Shown here: positions 41,171 through 51,862 of the stretch, in pieces
Layout of the letters: each line of letters starts with the position of its first letter
Position numbering within the stretch: the first letter of the stretch is position 1
DNA from: Gammaproteobacteria bacterium
Lineage (GTDB): Bacteria; Pseudomonadota; Gammaproteobacteria; Xanthomonadales; Marinicellaceae
Reading direction: 5' to 3'
Length of the DNA stretch: 64,000 bases
NCBI GenBank assembly: GCA_030430025.1
Contig: JAUIGR010000006.1
Coordinates: 1-64,000 of the forward strand
The notes under the pieces: generated by a model
Seen by the model: the letters and a program-made list of their open reading frames with translations, nothing else
Told to the model about the DNA's origin: nothing
Database searches by the model: none
Translations under genes and position numbers: made by a program

Positions 41171-41761
41171 TTAAAAATTACTCGACCATTCTTGAACAAC
41201 TAAAACTTCTAAATCGGTTTTCAACTTGGAAGGCATTTCAGATTCTTCGATTGCTTTCCTGAGGGCTTTTTTAATATCATCCGATGAAATTTCTATCATA
41301 CTAAATAACCGAATAATACCTTTCTGACTTTCTTCATTATTTTGATCCTTATGCTTTTCTATAACTCGTTCCCAGTAGCGTCCCTTAATAACCATTTTAT
41401 TAACACTGACTCTGCTCACTTGTTGAACTATAGTGTTAAGGTCAGCATCCAATCCAAAACCAGACTGTGCTACTGAAATAATCGAAGTGAGTTTAGTAGA
41501 AACATAATGAGTATAGGCTGCTTTAGCATTGGCATCGGCAACCTTTTGTGCACGTCTAGGCCTACTTTCAATATCTAGCTCAGCCAAACCAATAAACCTC
41601 AGTCCTTTTTCTGTTACTATCGTAGTTTCAGTATCTGAAACCCAATCAGGTCTTTCTGCCATACCATCAGATCGATTAATGACTTCTTCTGATACCACAT
41701 ATGACTGTGCATTAAATACCATCAGCAATAACAATAAAACAGACGATATATTTTTTCTCAT
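41171..41761 (-). CDS. LPP20-like secreted protein
   Basis: Signal peptide; RPDWVSDTETTIVTEKGLRFIGLAELDIESRPRRAQKVADANAKAAYTHYV. Confidence 0.55.
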   Translation of the reverse strand: MRKNISSVLLLLLMVFNAQSYVVSEEVINRSDGMAERPDWVSDTETTIVTEKGLRFIGLAELDIESRPRRAQKVADANAKAAYTHYVSTKLTSIISVAQSGFGLDADLNTIVQQVSRVSVNKMVIKGRYWERVIEKHKDQNNEESQKGIIRLFSMIEISSDDIKKALRKAIEESEMPSKLKTDLEVLVVQEWSSNF

Positions 41762-41975
41762 AGCAAATTTCCTTTAAGTTAAACTTTAAAGGGTCCAGTC
41801 TATCACTACCCAGGTAAAGAAGAGCTGAACCAATGAATACTTAAAAATGTGACAAAAACATCATTATCAATGGCTAGGGTCTGTTAACGATATGTTAAGG
41901 TGTTAATCCATACCTCTGACAACAAGCTTGGCAGTGAATAGTGAGTGCCCGATTATGTCTGGATTAAAAAAACAC

Positions 41976-42018
41976 TCATAGTGCATTCATTAAACTGGAA
42001 TGTTTTAATGCACTATGA
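41976..42018. other. Long inverted repeat in intergenic region
   Basis: TCATAGTGCATT (41976-41987) / AATGCACTATGA (42007-42018), 12-bp perfect arms. Confidence 0.75.
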
Positions 42019-42083
42019 ATAGCTTTTACCTGCTTGAGAAAAGCTCGCTTATCCGAAGATGAGGTTTGCTTTCTTTATTAAAA

Positions 42084-44822
42084 TCAAAGAGTCATAGTCG
42101 CTTTCCAATCATCCCATTGTTGAGCTAAACGAGCCTTTTTAACAATACATTGATCGATCGATTCGATAGTCTGAGCTAAATAACGAGGGCCTCCTGATAA
42201 AGACTCAACGATAGGTTCAAAAAAGGCTTTAAGTTCATCACGTTTTTCAGCCGTACAAAAACCTTTGCCGAAAACCGGCAAGCGGCCTTGTACTGAAGTT
42301 GACAAACGGCTTTTGATACCATTGATATTGTCTTGTGCCCAATGCCATAAGTCGTCTTGTACCTCAGAATCATAAATTTGAGGCCACAATACGCTAAACA
42401 TCTCATTATTTCGCACATCATCAGTCAAAGACCAGTTACGTAAAGCCGTCAGTAATTCTGGGTCTTTGGTGGTTGAGATCGCACTGAGCAAATAGTCCCG
42501 CCGAATGCCATCAGTGGTCATTTTCAGCAAACTTTTAACATGTTCATGAAAACCCTTACCTAAGTTTTCGCCAGCCACCTCCATGGCCGTGCCGATCAAA
42601 TTAACATCCACGCCTTCCTCATTAATGCGCTTACTTCCCTGAAAGCCAGTGTATTTTTTCGCTATTGCGATTAAAGAGGCTTGCCATTGACTGTCTTCCA
42701 CCGTTTGAGCCATAAAACTGATCAAATTTCGCTTCAACTCAACCTCAAGCTCAGATAGCTGTTCTCTCTCAAGCACCTGAGTCAAGACACCTTGGTATAA
42801 TTCCTTTGCTGTTTTTTGTAATAAAATTTTATCTGTATCAGCAACGATTCGATCATCGAGGTATTTAATGATTGACATAGGTGCTTCAATGATGTCTTTT
42901 TCATCAAATTCGATCAGTTGTGGTGCAATAGCAAAAAAATCAATCAGATTGATTTGATCAGCATCTAATGCAGCAAAAAAACTGTCATTAATGCTCATCA
43001 TTTCTTTAGTAGTAAAATCATCACTGTGATCATAAAAGGTTTTCCAATCATCTTCAGTATTGAATCGGTAATAACCACTACCATCAGCATTGGGCATCAC
43101 ATAAGCTGCACAACCAACTCCGGGAAGATCAAACTCCATTGATGATTCATCGATCAACCGGCAGTATCGTTGTTGTTCATCTTTAACGGTATAAGTGAAG
43201 CAAGCAGGAACCTCCCACATGCGGTTGCGTTGACCCTCGCTACCTGCTGGCAAGTAACGACTTTGTCTGACCGCAACAACATTGACACCTTGTTTACAGC
43301 TCAATGCCACGTTCAACATGGGAATGCCGTTTTGTTCTAAAAAGCTATTAAATGATGATTTAATTTGATCAAAAGGCAGATTCTTTGACTTTTCAGCGAT
43401 GGCGGCAATAAAATCATCAACGTGGGCATTTTTCCATGCATGTTTTTGCATGTAGTTTTGTAAACCTTCTTGAAAATCCTCTGGGCCAATGAAGTGATTC
43501 ATCATATCGAGAACAGCTGCTCCTTTAGAATAAGTAATACCATCAAATGCTGAATCAATGTCATGATTACTGGCAATGGGCTGACGAATTTGTCTTGCTG
43601 ACCGCAAACTGTCGTTACGCATAGCATACACAGCACGTTTCAAAATAGACTCTTCATAGCCGATGTTTGGATATAGTTTTTGTAATGTCGTATAAGTAAT
43701 CCAAGTGGCAAAAGCTTCATTCAACCAAATATCATTCCACCAATAAGGCGTCACATAATTCCCAAACCATTGGTGACCAAGCTCATGGGCATGAATTGAT
43801 GAAAAGGATTTGATTTGTGAAACTGATGGGTTCTCTCCCAATAGCAGGTACTGCTCACGATATGTGATGGCACCCGCATTTTCCATTGCCCCAAAAGTAA
43901 AATCTGGCACCGCGATCAAGTCCAATTTGTCATATGGATAAGGAATTTGAAAATACTCTTCCAAAATTTCTAAGATTTCTTGAGTGTGTTGTAAAGCATA
44001 TTCAAAATCTGTACCTTTACCTTTAGTAGCAATCCCGCGCAAGGGCACTGTATGATCGCGCACCGCTGTTGCTGGCAAATCTGGCCACTCAACAATATCA
44101 AATTCACCAACAGCGAAAGCTAATAAATAGGTTGGCAATGGTTCACTGGTAGCAAAGACTGACTTGACATAATCCTGACGCTCTTGACTCAAATTTGTTT
44201 TCACCAAGCGTGTATTAGCAACGGTATGCATATTCGCCGGAGCGGTAATACTGACATCAAATGGCACCTTAAAAGCTGGCTCATCAAAACCGGGGAAAGC
44301 CAAACGCGCAGAAACTGCTTCAAATTGTGTGAAAGCATAATTTAAACCGTCGTCTGTAACGCGATATAGCCCTTCCAAAGCCTCATTGAATGCCGCGCTG
44401 TATTGTACTGTCACTCTGGCTTTACCAACTGGTATGACTTCATCAAACGACAACCTAACAACACCACTTTGATCCACTTGTTCATATTTACCAATGTGTT
44501 CCTTACCCTTACTATCTAACAGCACAGTCTTAGAAACTGTTAATAAATTTCCATGAAAATAATAGTGATTTCTTGGTTGATTGATTTGTAGATCTATACT
44601 CACTTGTCCAAAAAACTCAGCCAGATCAGGATTAATAGTTAAATCCAGTTGATAATGGGTAGGCTGCCAGTGCTTCGGCAGTTGCCCTATAGGCGATACA
44701 TCATACTGCAGATGACTAGCTGACTCAGCTTGATCAATTTGTGATATCGGCTGATTGCTTTTATGTTGTTTACAACTGACTGATGACAATACCAAAAATA
44801 TTAATACTATATACTTTTTCAT
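42084..44822 (-). CDS. M1 family aminopeptidase, predicted lipoprotein
   Basis: MKKYIVLIFLVLSSVSCKQ lipobox; GAMENAGAITYRE; HELGHQWFGNYVTPYWWNDIWLNEAFA. Confidence 0.95.
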   Translation of the reverse strand: MKKYIVLIFLVLSSVSCKQHKSNQPISQIDQAESASHLQYDVSPIGQLPKHWQPTHYQLDLTINPDLAEFFGQVSIDLQINQPRNHYYFHGNLLTVSKTVLLDSKGKEHIGKYEQVDQSGVVRLSFDEVIPVGKARVTVQYSAAFNEALEGLYRVTDDGLNYAFTQFEAVSARLAFPGFDEPAFKVPFDVSITAPANMHTVANTRLVKTNLSQERQDYVKSVFATSEPLPTYLLAFAVGEFDIVEWPDLPATAVRDHTVPLRGIATKGKGTDFEYALQHTQEILEILEEYFQIPYPYDKLDLIAVPDFTFGAMENAGAITYREQYLLLGENPSVSQIKSFSSIHAHELGHQWFGNYVTPYWWNDIWLNEAFATWITYTTLQKLYPNIGYEESILKRAVYAMRNDSLRSARQIRQPIASNHDIDSAFDGITYSKGAAVLDMMNHFIGPEDFQEGLQNYMQKHAWKNAHVDDFIAAIAEKSKNLPFDQIKSSFNSFLEQNGIPMLNVALSCKQGVNVVAVRQSRYLPAGSEGQRNRMWEVPACFTYTVKDEQQRYCRLIDESSMEFDLPGVGCAAYVMPNADGSGYYRFNTEDDWKTFYDHSDDFTTKEMMSINDSFFAALDADQINLIDFFAIAPQLIEFDEKDIIEAPMSIIKYLDDRIVADTDKILLQKTAKELYQGVLTQVLEREQLSELEVELKRNLISFMAQTVEDSQWQASLIAIAKKYTGFQGSKRINEEGVDVNLIGTAMEVAGENLGKGFHEHVKSLLKMTTDGIRRDYLLSAISTTKDPELLTALRNWSLTDDVRNNEMFSVLWPQIYDSEVQDDLWHWAQDNINGIKSRLSTSVQGRLPVFGKGFCTAEKRDELKAFFEPIVESLSGGPRYLAQTIESIDQCIVKKARLAQQWDDWKATMTL

Positions 44823-44997
44823 AGGGGAAACTCTTAATCTATCTAAAGTCAAAGAAAAACCATCGTAAAAGTCGCAGCAAATGTGCCAAAAAATATCATT
44901 TATTTTGATCGAGTGTTTTCATAGGCAATAAAAACCAACCCCAAATCGCTGATTTTCGGTTAGTATATCCTCCTCTTGCCACTATTTAAACTGCATT

Positions 44998-46854
44998 ATG
45001 CTCAGACTGCTTGGAATCATCTTATTACTCAATACAACAATCAATGCCCATGCGCATCCAGACCCTCATTCTTTTGCTAATTCTGACGCTGTTAGGATCA
45101 CTGAGATGACGCTCAATTTAGAAGTCAATTTCAAGAAACAGCAACTCCAAGGCAGTAATACCTTCCGCTACCAAATCATCACACCAGACAGTCAAGAAAT
45201 CATTCTCGATACCCGTGACTTAAATATCAAAAAAGTAACCTACCAATCCGACCAAAACAGTGGCAAACTAAAATGGGAATTACGCACTAAACAAGATAAC
45301 CTTGGTCAGGCCTTAGTAATTCAATTACCTGAACATATAGCTGACATTACGGTTCATTATCATACCCAACCACAGGCATCTGGATTGCAGTGGCTTGATG
45401 CAGAGCAAACAGCTGGTAAAAAGCACCCCTTTTTATTTTCACAATCACAAGCCATTCACGCTCGCAGTTGGCTGCCCCTACAAGATACACCATCAGTTAG
45501 AACGCCCTATCAAGCAATCATCAAAGCACCAGAAAATTTGCGAGTGGTGATGAGTGCACAAAATCAAGCAGAGAGGTCAACAGATGGTGTCTATCAATTT
45601 AAGATGCCACAGCCGATACCTTCCTATTTGATAGCCATAGCTGTAGGAGACCTGGAATACAAAAAAATCAGTGAACATGTAGCACTTTACAGTGAAGCCA
45701 ACTATCTAGATAAGGCAGCCTATGAGTTTGCTTTGACCGAACAAATGATCAAAGAAGCAGAAGCATTGTATGGCCCCTATCGATGGGGTGATTATGACTT
45801 ATTGGTGTTACCACCCAGCTTTCCGTTTGGCGGCATGGAAAACCCCCGTCTCTCATTCATAACACCCACCATTATAGCCGGCGATCGTTCTCTCGATTCA
45901 TTAATTGCTCACGAACTGGCGCACTCTTGGTCTGGCAATTTAGTAACCAATGCCAGCTGGCGTGATCTATGGCTTAATGAAGGATTTACCTCTTATTTTG
46001 AAGCGCGCATCACAGAAGCTGTTCACGGTACTGACCGGATGAAAATGGAAGCTGCATTGAATTTACAAAGCCTTAAAGCCGAAATGGCTGATATGGAACC
46101 ACACCTACAAGCTTTGGTTGTCACTGAAAACATTAAAGATCCAGATGATGTTTTTAGCAGTGTGGCTTACGATAAAGGCCGCTTTTTTCTGGAGTGGCTG
46201 GAAACAAAAGTCGGGCGGCTCACATTTGATCAATTCCTGAACCAATACTTTGATCACTTTGCTTTTCAAAGCATTTCAACAGAACAATTCCTCAGTTATC
46301 TTGATCAGCACTTGATCAAGCCCAGTAATGGTAAGATCAAGATGAGTGCTGTGAAAGATTGGATATACGAGCCTGGATTGCCCGCCGATTTACCTGTACC
46401 AACGACTCGAAAATTCAAAGTCATTGATGCGCAGCTTAAAGGCTTGATACTGAATCATCAAAATTTAAGCAAAATTAAAACCACTGACTGGACCACACAA
46501 GAGTGGTTACATTTTCTCAAAGCCCTGCCAGCCAATTTGTCACAAGATCAAATGACATCGTTAGACCAAGTATTTAAGTTCACAGAAGCACAAAATGCAG
46601 AAATAGCACACGTTTGGCTGTTAATGGCCATCAACAACGACTATCAACCTGCCTTTGGCAAACTCATTCACTATTTGCAAAACATTGGCCGAATGAAACT
46701 CATTGTGCCATTATATGAAACCATGGCCGAATCAGAAAAACACCTATCACTAGGAGAAAAGATCTATAAAGCGGCACGCTCTGGGTACCACAATTTAGCA
46801 CGGTTTAAAATAGATCCGCTGTTTCCTTCTCTCAGTGAACAACAAGAACAATGA
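44998..46854 (+). CDS. M1 family metallopeptidase (leukotriene A4 hydrolase-like)
   Basis: FPFGGMENPRLSFITP; HELAHSWSGNLVTNASWRDLWLNEGFT. Confidence 0.94.
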   Translation: MLRLLGIILLLNTTINAHAHPDPHSFANSDAVRITEMTLNLEVNFKKQQLQGSNTFRYQIITPDSQEIILDTRDLNIKKVTYQSDQNSGKLKWELRTKQDNLGQALVIQLPEHIADITVHYHTQPQASGLQWLDAEQTAGKKHPFLFSQSQAIHARSWLPLQDTPSVRTPYQAIIKAPENLRVVMSAQNQAERSTDGVYQFKMPQPIPSYLIAIAVGDLEYKKISEHVALYSEANYLDKAAYEFALTEQMIKEAEALYGPYRWGDYDLLVLPPSFPFGGMENPRLSFITPTIIAGDRSLDSLIAHELAHSWSGNLVTNASWRDLWLNEGFTSYFEARITEAVHGTDRMKMEAALNLQSLKAEMADMEPHLQALVVTENIKDPDDVFSSVAYDKGRFFLEWLETKVGRLTFDQFLNQYFDHFAFQSISTEQFLSYLDQHLIKPSNGKIKMSAVKDWIYEPGLPADLPVPTTRKFKVIDAQLKGLILNHQNLSKIKTTDWTTQEWLHFLKALPANLSQDQMTSLDQVFKFTEAQNAEIAHVWLLMAINNDYQPAFGKLIHYLQNIGRMKLIVPLYETMAESEKHLSLGEKIYKAARSGYHNLARFKIDPLFPSLSEQQEQ

Positions 46855-47450
46855 AGCAACTGGACGCCCTTCAAGCTCTAGCCGCACTTAAACAAGGCAA
46901 CCAACGATTTGTCAAAGCTAAGTCCTTGCATTCAGGTATGACCTTGCTCGAAAAACAGCGTGCCCATGCTTCAGGACAAAAACCTTTTGCTATCATTCTT
47001 GGATGTTCAGATTCCCGTGTACCAGCTGAAATTGTTTTTGATCAGGGAGTGGGTGATTTATTCGTGATTCGCGTTGCTGGCAATGTGGTTGCACCTTCTC
47101 AAATCGGCAGCATTGAATATGCCATTGAAATGTTTGAAACGGCACTTATCGTTGTTTTAGGACATTCACATTGTGGTGCTGTACAAGCCACACTAGAGGC
47201 AATGGCCGACCCTAACAGCACACGATCATTGAACATTGATGCTATTGTCAAAAGAATCAAGCCAGCCATTGCTCCTCTTAATTTGACCATTGACGAATGT
47301 CAGCAGGCGGTTGAAGTCAACATCAAACACTCTGTTGCGCAATTAGAAACACAATCTGACATTATCGCCCAAAAACTCACAAACAAAGAGGTCAATATCA
47401 TCGGTGCTTGCTACGATTTGTTTACTGGCCGTATCCATTTTATGGAATAA
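46851..47450 (+). CDS. Beta-class carbonic anhydrase
   Basis: AIILGCSDSRVPAEIVFDQGVGDLFVIRVAGNVV; VVLGHSHCGAVQA. Confidence 0.95.
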   Translation: MKQLDALQALAALKQGNQRFVKAKSLHSGMTLLEKQRAHASGQKPFAIILGCSDSRVPAEIVFDQGVGDLFVIRVAGNVVAPSQIGSIEYAIEMFETALIVVLGHSHCGAVQATLEAMADPNSTRSLNIDAIVKRIKPAIAPLNLTIDECQQAVEVNIKHSVAQLETQSDIIAQKLTNKEVNIIGACYDLFTGRIHFME

Positions 47451-47453
47451 TCA

Positions 47454-47500
47454 AAACCAACCCTGAAAAAGTCCATCCTGGCTTTTTTCAGGTTCGACAT
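47454..47500. repeat. Palindromic intergenic repeat, copy F
   Basis: AAACCAACCCTGAAAAAGTCCATCCTGGCTTTTTTCAGGTTCGACAT; fills the 52-bp gap between convergent genes. Confidence 0.9.
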
Positions 47501-47502
47501 AA

Positions 47503-48666
47503 TTATATGTTCAATAGCTGTTGAAGTATCTGATCACTGAGAAAAAATCCTTTAGTAGTCAGTTCAAATGTTTGTTGATCCATTGTAAACCAACCTTGAT
47601 CAGTTAATTCCTCCAATGACTCCATAGCAAATACACGACTCAAACCAGTAGTTGATTCAAAATGTGACCACCTGATGGGTTCTTTAATCCTTAAATGATT
47701 GAGAAAGAATTCAAACAACAAGTTGGCTTCATCTACCTTGTTAAATTCCATTAAGCGTTCAGTTGATTTGGCTAGTTTTAAATATTGTGTCGGATGTTTT
47801 TGTTTAATACCACGCCACACCTCTCCTGAATTTCCCATACTGATTTTGCTGTGAGCACCTGCACCAATCCCTAGATAATCTCCAAAACGCCAATAATTTA
47901 AATTGTGCTGGCTTTTAAACCCTTCACGAGCATAGGCGGACACTTCATAATGTTCGAAACCTGCTGCTTTAATCAGCTGTTGTCCTTGCAAGTACATATC
48001 ATATAAAAGTTCTTCATCAGGTAAATATTGCGGTGTTTTAACAGCAAATAAAGTATTCTCCTCAATAGTTAATTGGTAATAAGAAACATGACTGGAAGAC
48101 AGTGCCAACAGTTGCATCAGATCTATTTTAGCCGCCTCCAGGTCTTGTCCAGGCAAACCAAACATCATATCTACATTGAAGTTATCAAACCCTGCCTTTT
48201 TAGCTAAACTAACAGCACAAACTGCTTGCTCAGCACTGTGTATCCGGCCCAACTTTTTTAACTGTTGATCATCCAATGATTGAATCCCGAAAGACAATCG
48301 ATTGATACCCGCCTCACGATAAATTGCTAAATCATCAAATTCCTGAGAACCAGGATTAGCTTCCATGGTGATTTCAATATCAGGCTTAAATGGCAATAAT
48401 GCCCTGATGCGGCTTAATAATTGTCGCATCATCTTTCCTGAAAACAAACTCGGAGTTCCTCCACCCATGAATACAGCACTCACCGTTCGACCCCAAACCT
48501 GGAGTAAGTCTTGCTCTAGGTCTGCAATCAATGCATCAATGTAATCCTGCTGTTGTAGTTCCGTTTTTAGTTCATGTGAATTGAAATCACAATATGGACA
48601 CTTTTTGACACACCACGGAAAATGTATGTATAAACTCAAAGGGGGGGGCACTAACATCAGCACCAT
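47503..48666 (-). CDS. hemW: HemW-like radical SAM protein
   Basis: LYIHFPWCVKKCPYCDFNSH; VFMGGGTPSLF; ANPGS; FGIQS. Confidence 0.93.
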   Translation of the reverse strand: MVLMLVPPPLSLYIHFPWCVKKCPYCDFNSHELKTELQQQDYIDALIADLEQDLLQVWGRTVSAVFMGGGTPSLFSGKMMRQLLSRIRALLPFKPDIEITMEANPGSQEFDDLAIYREAGINRLSFGIQSLDDQQLKKLGRIHSAEQAVCAVSLAKKAGFDNFNVDMMFGLPGQDLEAAKIDLMQLLALSSSHVSYYQLTIEENTLFAVKTPQYLPDEELLYDMYLQGQQLIKAAGFEHYEVSAYAREGFKSQHNLNYWRFGDYLGIGAGAHSKISMGNSGEVWRGIKQKHPTQYLKLAKSTERLMEFNKVDEANLLFEFFLNHLRIKEPIRWSHFESTTGLSRVFAMESLEELTDQGWFTMDQQTFELTTKGFFLSDQILQQLLNI

Positions 48667-49253
48667 TCAGCTGATAATTGTTTTGACAATAACGCCACCG
48701 CCTGTCCACGATGAGATAAAGTTTGTTTAACCTCTTTTGATAATTCTGCCGCCGTCATTTGTTCACTGGGTACATAGAAAATCGGATCATATCCAAAACC
48801 TTGCGTTCCTACAGGAACTTTTGCAATTTCACCTGCCCAAGAGGCTGTGGCGATGACTGGCAAGGGATCTTCAGCATGACGCAGATACACCAGGACACAA
48901 CAAAACTGAGCTTGTCGATCATCTTCATCCTCCAAAGCCAACAACATCTTTTTTATGTTTTCCTCAGAGCTGGCACCCACTCCTGCATAACGCGCAGTAC
49001 GGACACCAGGCTCATCATTCAACGCCTTGACCATCAATCCAGAATCATCAGCAATGCAGGGCAAACCAGAAAGTGAAGCCGCATGTCTGGCTTTGATGAT
49101 GGCGTTTTCCACAAATGTACTGCCCGTTTCAGCCACTTCATATTTTTTAGCTTTGGGCTGAGGCAGCAAAACCACATTGAGCGGTTGCAAGGCACTTTGT
49201 AACTCAACAAGCTTACCCTGATTACCACTAGCCAACATGATTTTCATAGTCAT
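48657..49253 (-). CDS. rdgB: RdgB/HAM1 non-canonical purine NTP pyrophosphatase
   Basis: [39 protein letters not shown]. Confidence 0.95.
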   Translation of the reverse strand: MTMKIMLASGNQGKLVELQSALQPLNVVLLPQPKAKKYEVAETGSTFVENAIIKARHAASLSGLPCIADDSGLMVKALNDEPGVRTARYAGVGASSEENIKKMLLALEDEDDRQAQFCCVLVYLRHAEDPLPVIATASWAGEIAKVPVGTQGFGYDPIFYVPSEQMTAAELSKEVKQTLSHRGQAVALLSKQLSAEWC

Positions 49254-49966
49254 TGTACCAATGCCATTTGCTGAAAATGCATGAGTTCGCGGATTCCTTT
49301 CTCTGCCAAATCAAGCATCACATTCAACTCATCTCGCCTAAAAGCATGTCCTTCAGCAGTCCCCTGAACTTCAATAAAATGACCTCCATCATTCATTACT
49401 ACATTCATATCAGTTTCAGCTTCTGAATCTTCTGGATAATCTAGATCCAAAACCGGTTGATTATTGTAAATACCTACCGATACAGCTGCGATGATCCCAT
49501 GGATTGGAGTGTGTTTGAGCATACCATTTTTCATCATGTAGTCAATGGCATCATGCAAAGCAACATAGGCACCTGTAATTGAGGCAGTTCGAGTGCCTCC
49601 ATCAGCTTGTAGAACATCGCAATCAACAGTAATCATGTATTCACCCAATGCCCTCAAATCAACAACGGACCTCAATGAACGTGCAATCAGACGAGAAATT
49701 TCAAGAGTCCTACCACCTTGCTTTCCTTTACTCGCTTCTCTTTGCATTCTAGAATGGGTGGATCTAGGCAACATACCATATTCAGCAGTCACCCATCCCT
49801 GACCCTTACCACGAAGCCAACCTGGCAATCGATCATCAACAGTAGCATTACACAATACTTTGGTGTTACCACAAGAAATTAACACCGAACCTTCAGCATG
49901 GATGGTGTGATGCCGCTCTATCTTTACTTTACGTAATTGATTTGGATCCCTATTTGAAGGTCTCAT
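49250..49966 (-). CDS. rph: Ribonuclease PH
   Basis: [65 protein letters not shown]. Confidence 0.97.
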   Translation of the reverse strand: MRPSNRDPNQLRKVKIERHHTIHAEGSVLISCGNTKVLCNATVDDRLPGWLRGKGQGWVTAEYGMLPRSTHSRMQREASKGKQGGRTLEISRLIARSLRSVVDLRALGEYMITVDCDVLQADGGTRTASITGAYVALHDAIDYMMKNGMLKHTPIHGIIAAVSVGIYNNQPVLDLDYPEDSEAETDMNVVMNDGGHFIEVQGTAEGHAFRRDELNVMLDLAEKGIRELMHFQQMALVQ

Positions 49967-50101
49967 AACATTTTTGATATAAAAAGTGATATTTTACAGC
50001 CCCAAGATAATACAAGAAACCACAACGATGCTTTTTCATGATCTATGAAAACAGTATAATAATTTGCTAAACTATATTTTTTAATCTATACGGGGTAATT
50101 T

Positions 50102-50518
50102 ATGTTTTGGGTTTTAATCATAACCTTATTGACTTTAGGACTGGTGGCAGCAGCAAATAAAATTGAATCACTGATTCCTGCAAGTAAACAACTCACTGAT
50201 TTTTTAAAACAGGCGGAAGGTTGGATAGGCGTGGTATCAGTAGGGCTATCAATTTACTGGTTGATTTTAGTACTGAGCGACTTGAGTATCTTAATCAAAT
50301 ATGCCTTTTTACGTTTCATCATCTCTTTAGCATGTATTGCCATCATGTTCTTACTGGGTTTATTGCTATCACAAACCCTGCTACGTTCATGGTTTGGCAG
50401 CAACGAAAAGGTTGTGGACATAATCACCAAAATCAGTAATTTTTCGGCACCATTAAAAGAACCTTTAGGCTTACTGGCCATTGTATTGTCGTTGGTCAAC
50501 CTAGGCCTGGCCTTATAA
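50102..50518 (+). CDS. Membrane protein of unknown function (4 TM)
   Basis: 138-aa hydrophobic ORF with its own upstream spacer. Confidence 0.65.
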   Translation: MFWVLIITLLTLGLVAAANKIESLIPASKQLTDFLKQAEGWIGVVSVGLSIYWLILVLSDLSILIKYAFLRFIISLACIAIMFLLGLLLSQTLLRSWFGSNEKVVDIITKISNFSAPLKEPLGLLAIVLSLVNLGLAL

Positions 50519-50531
50519 AATCAACCTGACA

Positions 50532-50566
50532 ACTGACATTGCCTATCTCTGACAGGCAATGTCAGT
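50532..50566. terminator. 13-bp perfect-stem hairpin between convergent genes
   Basis: ACTGACATTGCCT-atctctgac-AGGCAATGTCAGT; weak U-run. Confidence 0.55.
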
Positions 50567-50600
50567 CCATATTCTAATAAAACCACTAGCAGTCTATAAA

Positions 50601-51851
50601 TTAGCCAAGCAACGTTTTAAGAATATAAAAGAAAACAATAGAAAGGGATGCTCCGGCTGGAATAGTGACTATCCAAGAAGCAAAGATATTTCTGACTACT
50701 GTTAGGTCAATCGCAGTAATACCTCGAGCCATTCCCACACCCAAAACAGCCCCTACCAAAGTCTGTGTAGTTGAAATAGGCATTCCAGTACCAGAGGCTA
50801 CCACAATGGTAGAAGAAGCTGCCAACTCTGCAGCAAAACCTCGGGAAGGGGTCAAATGTGTGATCTTTTGGCCCACAGTACGAATGACCCGTACACCAAA
50901 AGTCGCCAAACCAATGACAATTCCAATGCCACCAAGTAGCAAGATCCATGTCTCAATACCTGCAGTAGCCGCCACTACTCCAGTCTTAGCGGTAGAAACA
51001 ACAGCAGCCAAAGGACCTATGGCATTGGCGACATCATTAGAACCATGAGCAAAAGCCAAACCACTGGCTGTAATCACCATCAACACACCAAACACTTTTT
51101 CCACAGTGTGAAAATGAAAGTCTTTTTCTTTTTCTTTATCGACCTTAATCCTAGAAACAAATAAAGCACCTACAATAGCAACCAAAACCCCTGAAATAGC
51201 AGCAAACATGTAAGCCTCTGCATCACCCAAATTCAAGCCCACATGTTTCAAACCTTTCTTAATGGTCACCAAAGTTAAAATAAATGCCGTAATAAACATA
51301 TAAACAGGCACATAACGTTTAGCTCGTTCTAACGGTTTTTTACGCTTGAGAATCAGATGATGTACCGATTGGAAGATTAAGAAAGCCAAAATACCAGCAA
51401 TCAATGGTGTGACGATCCAAGATAAAACAATATCAACCACCTTGTCCCATTTGATGGCCTCTGTACCAATTCCCACAGCAGCAAAACCAACTACTGCACC
51501 AACTATCGAATGAGTAGTTGATACCGGCCAGCCACGATGAGAAGCGATTAACAGCCATAAACCAGCAGCCAACAAAGCAGAAAGCATACCAAATATCAAC
51601 AACTCAGGATTACCGGAAATCGCACTGGAGTCGATGATCCCTTTGCGAATCGTTGAGGTCACTTCACCACCAGCTAATACGGCTCCTGAAAACTCAAATA
51701 CTGCAGCAATTATGATCGCTTGTTTGATAGTGATTGCTCGAGAACCCACAGATGTCGCCATGGCATTAGCCACATCATTGGCTCCGATTCCCCAGGCCAT
51801 AAAAACTCCAAAAATTCCGGCCAAAATAATGTAAGTCAGTTGATGGTCCAT
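50601..51851 (-). CDS. pit: Inorganic phosphate transporter, Pit family
   Basis: MAWGIGANDVANAMATSVGSRAIT; HGSNDVANAIGPLAAV. Confidence 0.94.
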   Translation of the reverse strand: MDHQLTYIILAGIFGVFMAWGIGANDVANAMATSVGSRAITIKQAIIIAAVFEFSGAVLAGGEVTSTIRKGIIDSSAISGNPELLIFGMLSALLAAGLWLLIASHRGWPVSTTHSIVGAVVGFAAVGIGTEAIKWDKVVDIVLSWIVTPLIAGILAFLIFQSVHHLILKRKKPLERAKRYVPVYMFITAFILTLVTIKKGLKHVGLNLGDAEAYMFAAISGVLVAIVGALFVSRIKVDKEKEKDFHFHTVEKVFGVLMVITASGLAFAHGSNDVANAIGPLAAVVSTAKTGVVAATAGIETWILLLGGIGIVIGLATFGVRVIRTVGQKITHLTPSRGFAAELAASSTIVVASGTGMPISTTQTLVGAVLGVGMARGITAIDLTVVRNIFASWIVTIPAGASLSIVFFYILKTLLG

Positions 51852-51862
51852 TCAATTTCTCC

